Notes: generated by a model from the sequence alone, not told the origin. A stretch of DNA of 64,000 nt from Phoronis australis (GCA_002633005.1 NMRA01000349.1:124001-188000); one strand, 5' to 3'. Positions 11,084 to 24,700 are shown, numbered from the stretch's first letter. Numbers and translations: made by a program.

Positions 11084-14000
11084 TTTTCTCTAAGTGTTTC
11101 AAAAGATGGAGGTAAAGCCCGTTCAGATGATTCACCTGATAAACTTCAAAAACTGCTTCAATTTCTTCAAAAGAGACGTGACATCATCAGCGATTTTTTC
11201 TCCAAGAATTTTGAATCGGCGTCTGTGCACAACTTTGAGTTAAAGGAGGATGAAATCGTTTGCTTTGCTCGAGCTACCACAATGCACGGCTTGGAACTTC
11301 TTTCTGAGGCGACAAATGATGACTTGTCATCCCAATTGACAACAGTCCTATCATGCCATGGACTCGACGGTGCCATGGGCTCCCAGAGTTATAGGGAGTC
11401 CAACATCGTGAACGTGGAACTGACTAGAAAGATGTACAGAAAGGGAGTGGAATACTTTGAAGATCAGTCAAAACGGTAAGACTACAGGTGCACTTGGAAC
11501 ATTTTTTACATTTTAGTGTGATGTGTTCTTGAGAATTTTTGAGCAACTAATCACTTATTGATAACGAAGGTAAGTACGCTATGCTTCTATTTAAATGTAC
11601 TAATTTCTGAACGGGTGGCCATACAGTGAATGCCTGGTGGACCAGTTGTCTCCCTCCCCTTCAGAATCTGCGTGCGAAAACGGGCCCTTTGCTGGAAAAA
11701 TTACTCGGCTGTTAATACTTGAGGAAATAACATTTACAGGATTTACTTTGACAGGAACTTGCACTAAGGCCTTATTAGAATGTGGTCGGCTTGCTGGTTT
11801 TGCTAGATTTTTTCCAATGGGTCAATGATTGACTTATGTTTTCCAATTGACGAGTTAATTTTGGGGCGAGTCCGATTACTGTGGTGTACTTGCACTTTAT
11901 GTTTTCTTTGCCTATTCCTTGATGGATGTTTAAGACTACTGAAAATGTCTTTCTCAAATATTTTTAGGTCTTGTCATCTCGCCATTAGTGGCCATATCTC
12001 CGGACCTAATGAATATATGTCTGAAAACATCTGTGTTCTAACTGGGACTCGAACTCGGTACCTTTTGCTAACCTTGCAGACGCTCTGGTCCACTGAGCCA
12101 TTGGGAACACCGGTTGATCATACCTAGTAATGGGCATCTGGCCCTTGACCTCCTCAGTCCATATAAATTTTTAAAACTTAAACTGGGGTGGCAATGTATA
12201 TGCAAACATTTGTATGTCTGATCAGATATCTTTTCAGACTAATATTCATTAGGTCATGTGGTGTGGCCGCTGACCAGACTTAGAAATATTTTTGGCCACC
12301 ACCTCTCTATCGGCCACTCTAAGGTTCATTATGAAAACTGGCGTAAGACTTCTTACTGGGACGTGCATAGTTGAACATGATTTTCGCACGCTCTCATTGC
12401 TATTTTTGCCCGCCTGTGCCTCAATACCTAGCAAATTCCTGGCTGAAAACTTCTTCATTAAGTGGTATTACAAGTTTTTTTGTTAAAGGCTCGACATCTC
12501 ACGGGACCCTGTCTTCCACTGACTGGAATAAAATTTCCTCTATCTTGTTTCATTTCTGAAGGTCAGCATCCGGGTTTGGTAATTTTATCAATGTTATTGT
12601 ATCTGAAAGTCTAAATATAGTTATATAAATTAGTGTCAGTTGCTGAAAAGCAGTACAAACGTCGCTGTTTGTTGCCAGGCTGTCGTCTGCCGAACCACCG
12701 AGTAAGGACCATACAGGTGAGCCAGGCCCCCGTACTCAACATGGTGCTGGCTTGAACGTGCTTCTCGGTGCCACAGCTGCCGATCCTCTGACATCACAGC
12801 GATCTGTCAGCACTCCTTTGATGAGCTCTCACAATCAGGTAGCGTTTCAGAATCGAGAATGCTAATTTTTGCATGTGTTGACAAATTTAAGATCTTCGGA
12901 TAATATTTCTTGAAAAAGGAATTTATTAAAAATGTAGTGTTCCCGAAACCAGAAACTGACAATCTGACACCACGATTTTTCGTGGAAGTCCTTTTCACCT
13001 GCTTCCTAAGTTGTTTGTCGGTTTTTGCCTGTCAATTGTTGTGTTTAAAAACACAAGAGTCCTCACCACTTAGAAGTCGTAAGAGACAACAACTGCTCTG
13101 CCGCCGACGTATAAATAGATTTTTGCCTCACTCTGTCTGTGAAATTCGGAAAGTTCATCGTCGTTAAGAAGACAATAAATGATTTCGAACAGATAAAATT
13201 GATGCTGTAACGTATTGGCAGTTTTATTTTTTACGGCTCGTATATTGTCCCTAGTTGGCAGAATTTGTTCCTAGCAGGAAGTGGACGTCACTGGCGATTC
13301 CGACTACCTCTGTTTCCCGTGTGACTATTTATCTCCCAACGAATGTAAAGGGACTAGACTTCCATGTGTCCGTGCAGAGAATACAGTACTCATCCATGCA
13401 CAAATGCTCTATTTCCCGAGAATTCGATCAAACTTTCAAACAGTTTGCTTACGAAGTGCCGCATCGCGTATGGTCGGTATTTTGCTTTTCTATAATATTT
13501 CGATTTGTTCTTGATTTCGTCCACAGTTTTAAAAAAGTAAGATTGTGACGTGCCGTAGCTCTTGGACTTTCATAAAAGTGTACTGACGAAGTGCTGAAAC
13601 TGACATCGTTTGCACTTTACGATTTGACGGCGCTTTAATGAATTTTGGCACGTTGGTGATTTTCACGCATCCACGAACATAGGAAAATAGTTTTTTGTGG
13701 TCTGTGTTCTTCTTATCCTACGCTTAACACGAGATTTCGACCAAATTGTCAAAAACTATACTTACGAAGTGCTATATTTTATATTGCTGACCTGTTTTCT
13801 GGATTTTGGTCCGTGTTGTGTTTCCATTCATGAATGTACGGAAATGCAGATTGGTGCTCAACTTCCACATTTCATAGAAGATTTCGATCAGACTTTCAAA
13901 AAAGTGCACCCATGAAGTGGTGTGACACCGACCGTAGGCATTTTGCATTTTTTACGCTCTTCGGTGCGCAGTCCCTTACAGGACCTCTAGCGAGGGATAC

Positions 14001-17000
14001 TACTGTTTTGTGATTTACGATTTTATTATGCGCCCACATATTTATATGTGGACGCATTATGCTGTCATGTCCGTCCGTCCGTCCTTCCGTCGTCGTCCGT
14101 CCATCCGGCGTCCGCTGCTCTATCTCCAAAATCCTTTGACGTAGGTTCATGAAATTTTGAACTTATCTTCCATTCATGGATGGGACAGCATGAGCGAATT
14201 TTTAGACGGATCCGACTACCGGTGTGCCCCCTAGTGGCAATTTTAGTTTTTACGCTTACCTCTATATCTTCAAAGGTCCTCAACGTATTTTCATAAAAAT
14301 TGGCTTATAGGCATCTATTAGTGAGATGACGCTATCCTCCCGTTTTCAGATGAATTCGACGTAGTTTGCGCCACCTAGTGGCCGTTTGTGCTGTTTTCGA
14401 GTCTGTTTTTGGCGTCCACCCCTCGATCACCTGAACCATTCTGAGGATGGTTTTGAAAATTGGCGTATATGTTCTCAGTGAGAAGAGAACGGTCGATGAT
14501 AACGAATTGTACTACTGTGACGCCTCCTAGTGGTATTTTTGCACTCATGGCTGCATCTTTTAAACACACTGCAGGATCTTTATTAAATTTAGTAATTGTA
14601 TTTATATGAAGCTAGCAACAGACGACGACGTCTTTCAGGCGGATCAAATGAACGCTGTGCCCCATAGAGGCAATATCATTTTTTCCGTTTTCCTTGGTTT
14701 TCTCTGAAGTTCCTTGACAGGTTTTTATGGAATTTGGTAAATAGCTTTCTATTAAAGAAGCTATGACATGTTCCGGTTTTGAGATGGGTTGGACGTGTTG
14801 CGCCATCTAGTGGCTATTTGTATGAAACAAATAAACAATCCTAGAAGCACACAGGTCGCGGTGCATTCGTGGGCGCATTTCAACGCTCCCCCTTGCTCTT
14901 GTTTTACCTCAGTATCTACAGGTATCCATGTATGCAGTTGCTGTTTGGCTATACGCGGTTGGTGCATATTGTTAGTATTGTAGCAAATATCTAGTGTAAA
15001 ACGATGAGGATATTAGCTATTGTTGCATTATATAGAAAGAGGACCCCTTTTCTTTGTTTTTTTTCCTGAAAACTCTTTGATTCTCGAAACTGGTTGCTAA
15101 CTTTAAATCACCTTGTACTATGGATAGAAACGGTTTAAAGGCGAATGCCACCCGATTTAATTAGTCTTTTTTGCCGTCTTAATCGGTCTATTTCCACATC
15201 GCCTCGCGTACGGTCGACCTTACCTTGCCAAGAGGTGTCGCGTTAACCTGTGAGGAAGGTGAGAAACGACGTTAGCGACGTCAGTGGTTAATATGCAGAG
15301 TGAATGCCGCTATGTTGCGGTGTATCGTTCCCGCTTGTCCGAACTAAGCAGCCGCGAGGAAAGCGAGTATATCGGGTTTTTTTTACTTCCTCGAGAGTCC
15401 GAAATGCTTAGGAAGTGGCCCATGGTAGTGAAGAATGAAATGTACGCTGTAAATAGCAAGTATGAGGCCTCTCTAGCATTTCTTCATCACTGTATTCCTG
15501 TTCGAATTGATAGCCTGTAAAACTTAACGATCCACCTGCGAAGTCGGGACTGATGAGCTCTAGCTCGTCCTAAGTCGGGATTGCGAGTTGCCATGTTGGC
15601 GTTTATTACTGAGCGTTCTGTTTTAAAATGAATTATTCTCACCCTAACCAATACTTATATAAAACTAAAACAAAGTATGTCTCATTAGATGCAATTTGTA
15701 AGGCCTTTGGAGTGTTCGTGAGTGCAAATGATTTGAGAAGCCAGCAATGAATAAATCACTGCGTTACCGGCTTTAGGTGCAATAAAACTAATTGACGGGA
15801 CACCGAGGCCGTGTGAGCTCATGCTAATTTAGTGTTTGTTGGCAGAAACTGTTGTGAAACAACTCGATTTCTATCCCACGACTAGGTGTTAGGGGAATCT
15901 GTATTTACATTCACATTACTCAAATAATGATTGTCAATGTACAACTTCTGCCCTGACGGTGCTGTGGCCCAAAGCGGAACTCAGTGAATTCGCGGCCCCC
16001 GACGAGTAAGTAGATTTGCAGTTTCGTGGCTAATTTACTTTGGCTCACTAGTATTGTGTTTTCTTCACTGGAAGTTTAGTTTCCACTGAACTTTGGCTGG
16101 TTTGTTCGTGATGTCTGATCAGTTTCCGAGCCACTGGCCGGGATAACGAGTCAATCCGGCCAGCCGCGACGCCGTCTGATGGGGCTCCGAGCCACTGGCC
16201 AGGATACCAAGCGTTTTGTTTTTAGATTTCAGAAAATCACAAGTCTAAACAACACAGATCTAGGTTCTCCTGTCTGTATCTCACGGAAAATACTTCGAAA
16301 TTATCTCCGAACACACCCCAAACTCCTGCTACGGACCTTATTGGCCTGCCGAATTTGTAGGCTACGGTGTGTCCAAATACCAATAAATCCGTAAGAGCGA
16401 AATAAAACAACACGTTTCTGTAAGAACCCGGTGTATTTTTAAGGGTTTTACATCGAAGTTTGATGATTTATTGGTGTAAAAGATGACTCCAAGCGATAAG
16501 CTGACACCAGTAATCCGTGTTGTGAACTGTTGAACAGAATGCGTGTGAAACCGATGACGTAATTGGATAATTTCAACACCTCCGTCTGCCGTCAGGTGTC
16601 AGGTAACGCAACCGCACGTGTAGTTATGGAGTAGAACTACTCGATCTAAATTGATACAAATTAGGTTGTTTTTTGGGTGGCATGCTCCTTTAAGGTGCTT
16701 TTGTTGATAAAGTCGGATTATTATGGGTGCGCTCTATCTTAAACGACTTTTGAGCTCGAAATCTTATCTGGGAGTACCTGTATAGACACTTCGATTAGCT
16801 GTATACCAAAACGGTTTGTGGCAATCAGAATGTGTAGACATTTTAGCTCCCAGGTAGACCAGTGCACTTATCACTGGATGTAGCTGTGAACAATCTGCTG
16901 TAGCTCGTTGTTGTGAATTTAGAAATCAATGGTAACAATATAGATTTTCTGATGTCGAAATTGCCATTTAACATGTATTTGGGTATGTTTATCGTGAACC

Positions 17001-18729
17001 CCAGTTTTGATTGCATAACGTTGACTTTGAATTACGCTTTTAATCTAGAAAAGTTTCCAGGAATTCTGATTTTAATGTTATTATTTACAAATTAGTGTCT
17101 TAATCCAGTTCTTATTTGTTAGGCCCACAGGTAATGCCGGTTTTTGATTAATTCGTTACAACATTCATTTCTACAGTTTGTCAATTGAAAACCAACCGCG
17201 CTTTGCTCTTCCAGAATTCTACTGCTAATTCCGCTACAGATACTAGAGTTGAAGTTCATGGTCCACCATCTGAACAAGTAGGTCACCACTTAATCTTCAT
17301 TGACCCCATTAACAGATGATAATATGTTAGAAGCAGGTAACTACACTGAAAACAAAACATAATGAAACAAAATGATATGGACGAAATTTCTGGTATAATT
17401 GTCTTCAAATCTTGCTTATTACTTCTAGCAGGTGCTCATACAATGCGTGGGCTTGTTACTCAGTATTCCTACCACCCTATCGATAAAGGATTTCTTTTCG
17501 AAATGACATTGTTTGTCAGTCGATAAAGGAGCTTTTTTCATTTATTTTACTCTTCAAAAAGTGACTTTTTTGTATCTTATGCTCAGCGCAGATTTAGTGA
17601 CCCTCAATTGAAACTTAGGAGGTTGCCAAGCAGAATTTTTCACTGTAGTAATGGTTTGTGTGATAACTAGTCAGAGCCTGTTTGCCTTAGAGTAGTAAGT
17701 TGATTTCGGATTGTCACGCGTCACGGATTTATTTTTAAACAATGCACTCAACGTCATGCAGTCATCAAACTTATCCAGAGGATTAATTTTGAATTTATGT
17801 AACCCAGGCCTTGTCCTAAGCTGCAGTGGGCACATGCGTAAGTTATCCGGTCTCCCCGATACGTGCAGATTTACCAGTATCGGCAATGTGTTAGATGCAC
17901 GTGGTTTTGATTCCCGGTGCCGCTTCCACCAACACAAAATGAAAAAAATGTGTTTAAATGGGTGTGGAATAATCTGTATAATGTCCACTTATCTTTTCAG
18001 TCTAGTTCGAATGTGGAAACAATTGTGCCAACCTGTGAAACGCTGATAGGCGCTACAGAACCCCCTCCAAACCAGGTGATAGGTTTGTTCTGTATTGAAT
18101 TGAGTGACGCTAAAAATACATTGTTGAATAACCTGGGTGTTGAAACTACTTTTGTTTTAAGGCTACAAACACATGTGCGTATATACATCAATGTGCGTGT
18201 AAATCATTCCATTCACAATAACAGCTAAGCAGACTCGACTCGAAAGTTGGCTAATTGCGTGCCACCTTTCTGATAAACTTTCAAATTTCACGAAATGCCA
18301 CTGCTTAACATTCGAGTCCTGAGCGCTCGATGTCCTGTGAAAAATATTTAAAAGGTCACTCGAAATTCTCCTCAGACACAGAAATTCCCCTCTAATATTT
18401 GAAAAATTCCTCCCATGTTCATTTATGCAAAAGTTATTGGAGGTGTTGTGAGTGATAGGGTTCCTACCCAGAAGACGCAGTCTCCTTTCCCCTGAGGTGA
18501 TCAGATCTACACGCAAGTTTTGTGACGGTCTTTACCAAATTTTGTTTGACATCTGAGGTGAAATTACATCCACTGTGTACCTCAAGATGCTGTAAAGGGA
18601 CCCCCGCCCCCTCCCATCCGTCTATGACTTTCGAGCACCAATATTTTTCAGAACATTGCAATGGAGTCTAAAGTAGAAACGACGGTGCAAGTTCAAGAAC
18701 CAACATCTGAATCAGCGAAAGATGAACAG
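11084..18729 (+). CDS. RNF213: N-terminal small exons of the RNF213-like gene
   Basis: Five small exons encode about residues 1-256. The first (11084-11475) has its acceptor after CTTCAG and encodes a helical segment with LQKLLQFLQKRRDIISDFF and a second block CFARATTMHGLELLSEA; I recognise no domain. The second (12679-12838) is Pro/Ser/Thr-rich. Exons 17215-17277, 18001-18075 and 18652-18729 have 21, 25 and 26 codons, all phase 0 at both ends. Each ends in Gln (PPSEQ, PPPNQ, KDEQ), as does the exon before them (SHNQ). This pattern suggests duplicated linker exons. In vertebrate RNF213 the N-terminus is likewise long and disordered. Other short exons of this kind could have been missed. Confidence 0.75.
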
Positions 18730-21700
18730 GTATGTCTTGCCTAGTTTTTTTTCCTTGTGGTAGTAGTTATGTTTATGTATAAAAGTGACAAATACATTGT
18801 TCATTAATATCAACAACTTATTCATTACATAACAATTTGTACCCAGCCCAATTCAGGCTTTCTTGCCTCTTCAAATTGTAACACAATGATAATTAATTTA
18901 TTAATTAATTTATTAGAGTGCCTAAGGGAGCCTGTACTGAGTATCGGAGCCTGTCGTGAGTCATAAGTACTCTGTGTGAGTAAACTTTGATGATAATAAG
19001 GTTGCGTAGTAGAAATTTTTGTTATAAAACAATTTTCCTTGTCTCAGAAAGGTTTCACTTAAGGGTATTCAATAGTTTGTTAAGGAGTCGTTGTTTTAGC
19101 CCCGTTCATGTGAGTGACAAATACGGCACGACTGTTTCTGAATCCATAGCTCTTAAAGGAGCATGTCACCCAAAAAACAACCTAATTTGTATCAATTTAG
19201 ATCGAGTAGTTCTACTCCATAAGGGCACGTACGGTTGCGTTACCTGACACCTGACGGCAGACGGAGGTGTTGAAATTATCCAATGACGTAATTGGTTTCA
19301 CACGCAGTCTGTTCTGCAGTTCACAACACGGGTTACTGGTGTCAGCTTATTGCTTGAATTCATCGTTTAACACCAATAAATCATTAAACTTCGATGTAAA
19401 ACCTTTAAAAATACACCGAGTTCTTATTAAAAACGTGTTGTTTTATTTCGCTGTTTCGGATTTATTGGTGTTTGGTCACACCGTAGCCTACAAAGTTCGG
19501 CAGGCTAATAAGGTCCTTAGCAGGAGTTTTGGTCTGTTCGGAGATGAATTCTAAGTGTTTTTTTTTTTTAGTTCTAAACACACAATACGATTGTTATCCT
19601 CAGGCTGGCCAGTGGCTCGGAGCTGACTCGTTATCCCGACCAGTGGCTCGGAAGCCGATCAGACATCACGAACATAACCCATCCATAGTTGGAAACTAAA
19701 CTTTCAGTCAAGAAATATTAGTGAGCCAAAGAAGTAAAGTCACGTGATATGTTGCTGAATTAGCCACGAAACTGCAAATGTACTTACTCGTCGGGGGGCC
19801 GCGAAGTCATGTTGCTTTGGCCACAGAACCGTCACGGCTTAAGTTTTACATTGACAATCATTATTCGAATATTGTAAATGTAAATAAAGATTCCCCTAAC
19901 ACCTGGCCGTGGGATAGAAATCGAGTTGTTTCACGACAATTTCTGTCAGCAAACACTGAATTAGCATGAGCTCACACGGCCTCGGTGTTCCGTCAATTAG
20001 TTTTATTACACACAAAGCCGTTAACGCAGTGATTTATTCATTGCTGGCTTCTCAAATCATTTGCACTCACGAACACTCCAAAGGCATTCCAAATTGCATC
20101 TAATGTGATACACTTTGTTTCAGTTTTATATAAGTATTGGTATAAGGGTGAGAATAATTCGTTTTGAAACAGAACGCTCAGTAATAAACGTCAACACGGC
20201 AACTCGCAATCCTGACTTAGACGAGAGCTCTTCCCAATGAAGACTTTGCAGGTGGATCGTTAAGTTTCACAGACTGTCAGTTCGAACAGGAATACAGTGA
20301 TGAAGAAATACTAGAGAGGCGCCGTGAACAAGCTCAGACAACGGAACGTATGGATAGTTATTTGCTAAGCCGGCATTCGTCAGGCAATGTCCCGCGACGA
20401 CTGCAGGCCACAGACACGGAGATGTTTCACGGCCTCATACTTGCTATTTACAGCGTACTTTTAATTCTTCACTACCGCGAGCCACTTCCTAAGCATTTCG
20501 GACTCTCTAGGAAGTCGAAAAAACGACATACCCGCTTTCCTCGCAGCTGCATAGTTCGGACAAGCGGGAACGATGCACCGCAATATTGCGGCATTCACTT
20601 TGCAGACGAACCACTGACGTCGCTGCGTCGTTTCTCACTTTCCTCACGGGTTAACGCGACACCTCTCGGCAAGGTGAGGTCGACCGTATGCAAGGCGATG
20701 TGAATATAGACCGATTAAGACGGCAAAAAAGACTAATTAAATCGGGTGGCATTCTCATTTAAAAACGTTGGACACAGGGGTGTCAACCTGCCATTGTAGG
20801 TAAGGCTTACATCTAACAAGAGTGATCTCGGTACAAATTAATATGTAAACTAAAATGATTTTAGCAAACTTTTTCCATAATAAGTAACTTAGAATTTCAG
20901 CAATACATGCTGAACCAAGATCATTACTGAGCTGTCATGCCCTTGGGTTTGGCTCATTCATATCCACTGTACATAAGTGTAGTACGGCAGCCATCTCTGA
21001 CCCAGCAATGCAGACCATAAATATCTCTATTAACATTTTTGTGGCGAGATGATTACCCACGGTGTGGCTAAATGTACTCGCTTGCCGTACCTTCATAGCA
21101 CTCATTAGTAAATTAAATGTCAAGGTCGCTTTTGGTCAAGCGCTGTTACGTTCACTTTTACTTTTGAACCACAAGTTTAAGTAAACATAAACAATCTTAG
21201 GTTCTTTTGTGTATGAAATGACCAGGAGTCGTTGAATACTCTAACAGGATAAAAATACAGCTATGAATTTTCTCTAAAGTTAGGAATCTCGTACTCAAGG
21301 AATTTTATAAGGAACCTATCATTGTCTTTCGTTCAGGATACCAGTTGTTTCATTCTCATGCTGAACGTATAAGTGTGACAGAGTTGTTCTGAAACACATG
21401 TTGCAAATTGGCCATTTTTGCCTATTTGGTCGTAGGTCAGAAATACAATGCACAGGTTAAAGGAGAATGCCACCCGATTTAAATAGTTTTTTGCCGTCTT
21501 AATCGACCTATGTCCTCATCACCTCGTATACGGTCTTACCTCGCCGAGAGGTGTCGCGTTAACCTATGAGGAAGGTGAGAAAATACGCAGCGACGTCAGT
21601 GGTTCTTCGGCAGAGTGACTGCCGCTGTGGTGTGGTGTGTCGTTCCCGCTTGTGCGAACTATGAAGCTGCGAGGAAAGAGCGTATATGGTTTTTTTCGAT

Positions 21701-24700
21701 TTCCTCGAAAACCCATAATGCTTTGGAAATGGCTCGCGGTAGTGAAGAACGAAAAGTACTCCGTTGGTATCAAGTATGAGGCCGTGAAACTTCTCCGTGT
21801 CTGTCAGTGGCCTGCATTTCGCCGGATCGGTTGTTGATCAGTTTTTGATTATAAAGTATTGTAGTACGCCATGAAAACATAAACACTGCTTACAATTATT
21901 TCAAGGCGTGAGAACTTAACGTTTTATATAACCTGTTTGATGACTGACTCGTTCGCGAGGGGTCTGTTTGGTCCTCTGGGTGTAGGATGTTTTCGCCAGG
22001 TCTTTTTCTCAGCCCTAAAAAAACGTCGCAAGCACACCTTTTTATATGCGGTGCAAAATCAGGATGATCCGTGAGACACATCTGCGCTTCTCCAAGAATT
22101 CGTTTCACTTGCGGAATTTCGTGTTAGCAAACGCAAGCGTCAGTCGTTTCAAATATCGTGCAGTTAGCTCACTGACACCACTGACGAGTCATTCAAACGG
22201 TTTTTCGTACTATTTATATATTCCGTTGTCTGTGCACATTCACGGACTCTCTCTATTATTTCTTGATCAGTGTATTCCTGTGAAACCTAACGATCGACCT
22301 GTGAAGTCTTCGTCGGATGAGCACTCGTCGATCTAAGTCGGAATTGCAAGTTGACGTTTATATTGTGCGTTCTGTTTCAAAATGAATTATTCTCACCCTA
22401 ACCAATGCTTATATAAAACTAAGTCTGTCTCAGTAGATACAATTTCTAATGCAAATGTTTTTAGAAGCCAGCAATGAATAAACCACTGCGCTACCGGCTT
22501 TAGATGCAACTAATTGACCTGACACAGAGGCCGTGTGAGCGCATACTAATTCAGTATTTGCTTACAGAAAGCTGTTGTGAAACTATAACTCGATTTTATA
22601 CCCTATGGTCAGATGTTAGGGGAATCTTTATTTTCATATACATATATGCATTGAACGACTTTTGCCCTGTGGAAGGGTAACCCGACGAGCTAGTACTGAA
22701 GTAGATTTGCAGTTTCGCGGTTATTTCACCAAAATAATCAGCGTGCATATTTTTTCTTTGGCTCACTAGTATAGTCATTTCGTGACTGGGAGTTTTGTTT
22801 CCAACTGTGGCTGGTTTTTGTTCGTGATGTCTAGTCTGTCCGTCCGCGATGGGCCTGATCAGGTTCCGAGCCCCTGGCCGGGATTGCAAACGCTTTACAA
22901 AGTGTGTTTAGAACTGAAAAATCGCAAGTCTAGAATTACAACACGCAGCTATATACTCCTGTCTGTAGTTCACGGACGAATAATTTGAATTAATCACCGA
23001 ACAGACCCCCAAACACTCGCGACCGACCTTGGTAAATTGGCTTACCGAACTTTGTAGGCTACGATAGGTTCAAATACCTAAAAAATACGGGCGTACAGCG
23101 AAATAAAATTGCACGTTTGTTCAATAAATATAGATTATTACATGGCGAAGTCGTTATCCCCCGTTATCTAGAGCCCGATGGGATTTTGGAGAATTATCGC
23201 CCGAGGGGCGTTAGCCCCGAGGGTGATAATTCCACAAAATCCACGAGGGCTCTAGATGAGAGGAATAACGACTGAGAACATGTAATAATCTATTTATTCC
23301 ACATACTGAACCAGAAACATTGCAATGAATCGATCTACCTTTCTCGACTCGCTTCGGCTTTGTAACTACTTTCTATGTCAGAGTCCCGGGGTCGGAAGTC
23401 GTGACCTTTTAAGAAAGGCCGAGATATTTTTGTCAAATAATGCTTTTACTCAAAACCAATTGAAAAATAAAACAAAATAGAAATAAAAGTGAATCTATAA
23501 CTTAAGGTGTAGCAACTATTACAGCTTACTACACATTTTATCACGCTAAGCTTCGACCGGGAATATATCTTCTGCTGAGTAGGCTACCACTAGTAACTGA
23601 CTATAATGCTCAAGTCAAAGGATCCCGACGACACGATACCTGCATTCAAATTGGAGGTCGGTGATTTACAAGTGAGAGAACACGAGAGAAAAATTTCGCT
23701 GAATTAAAATATCGTTTTTATGGAAATTATGCGTCTTATTTTTCATAGCGTATAAATGTTGGTGCAATGCCCTTTTGCTGGACATGCAATTGTTGCGCGT
23801 GCTCATTTAAGTATTCTATTTTCACGCTCGATGTCGTCAGCGTGGTGTAGTGGTAAAGTCGGCGACTCTTAACTCTTGAGGCCCGGGTTCGAATCCGACC
23901 TCGGTTTCCCGCCAAAATGTGAGGTAACTTTGTGGGTTATTACACGGTAGTATCTGCCATTCGTGGCTTATATTGTGGTATAACTCGATGTATCTGTTAG
24001 GGTTTTTACATCGCATTTTGATGATTTATTGGTGTAAAACGATGAATTCAAGCGATAATCTAACGCCGGTAAGCGTGTTGCGAACGGCTGAACAGACTGT
24101 ATTCGAACCTCTGACGTCATTGGTTAATTTCAACACCTCCGTCTGCCGTCAGGTTTCAGGTAAAAGAGCTGCACTTGCTGTTATCGAGTGGAACTACTCT
24201 ATCTAAATTTATGCAAAATAGGTTCTTGTTTTTGGGTGGCATTCTCCTTTAAACTTTACAAGTCCAGTTCATGCATTACGTCTACTTCATTTAAAGTGGA
24301 ATAGGCCGGCTCATGTATACTCAGTCGTCCGTCTGGGCATCCACAACGGTATCTCCGAAAGTTTCCACATGTGTTCTGTCTTTCACTTTTACGTAAATCG
24401 AAAACTTTGAAATGCAGGATTTCAAAAACAACTATTTTACCGTGCTAAGGGGACAAAAACTTGCTTTTACGTTTGTAGGAACTGGACAGCATCAGAAAGA
24501 ACAGGAACAATTTTGTGCGTCCAGTAGGCGTGGGTGGAGTGCAAACGTTGTGCCTGTCACATTAAATTTCGCCTGTGCCTCAACAGCATTCAAATTCGGA
24601 CAGCAAAATGTGCACATCAACGCTCTGCCTTTCTTTTGATAATTATTCCTCCCCTCTTCTATGAGCAACTTCTGCCAGAATTTCTGAAAGGAGGTTCACT

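Larger units (their letters stand above)
12839..17214. other. RNF213: intron 2 of the RNF213-like gene
   Basis: A 4.4-kb intron with no coding exon. It carries a degenerate repeat (13427-13921), a CCGT/CTCF-like minisatellite element (14020-14990) and Kolobok-like copy 1 (15139-16689). Confidence 0.75.
23120..23998 (+). mobile_element. insertion nested in Kolobok-like copy 3
   Basis: Compared with copy 1, continuity breaks after GCACGTTTGTTC and resumes at GGGTTTTTACATCG. The inserted about 880 bases start with a large hairpin (23123-23298) and include a tRNA-like segment near the right end (23836-23905). It could be one composite element or two. Family unknown. Confidence 0.6.
21471..24248 (+). 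mobile_element. Kolobok-like THAP DNA transposon, copy 3, with nested insertion
   Basis: TTAA flanks (21467-21470 and 24249-24252) and termini AGGAGAATGCCACCC and GGGTGGCATTCTCCT. The same order of sequence as copies 1 and 2. It retains about 400 extra internal bases (about 21790-22240) that copies 1 and 2 lack, and it has an insertion at about 23120-23998. The THAP start at 21620-21760 (VVPACANYEAARK) is frameshifted. It is the least deleted copy of the family here but is still not coding. Confidence 0.8.

Noticed and set aside
11637-11828. Additional RNF213-like exon after the acceptor near 11629
   Set aside because: It opens in frame after CAG but has no GT donor in phase, whereas 11475 to 12679 joins cleanly.
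12040-12112. tRNA gene on the minus strand
   Set aside because: Box motifs are present but the acceptor and T stems do not pair.
13990-14990. CRISPR-like periodic array
   Set aside because: Period and partial conservation are those of a eukaryotic minisatellite; units are diverged throughout with no spacer/repeat structure.
15284-15520. 78-residue plus-strand ORF in Kolobok-like copy 1
   Set aside because: It is out of frame with the THAP domain, which is broken by a stop and a T-run frameshift.
23836-23905. Functional tRNA gene
   Set aside because: A and B boxes are perfect, but the acceptor stem and three of five T-stem pairs fail and it lies in a transposon insertion, so it is SINE-derived.
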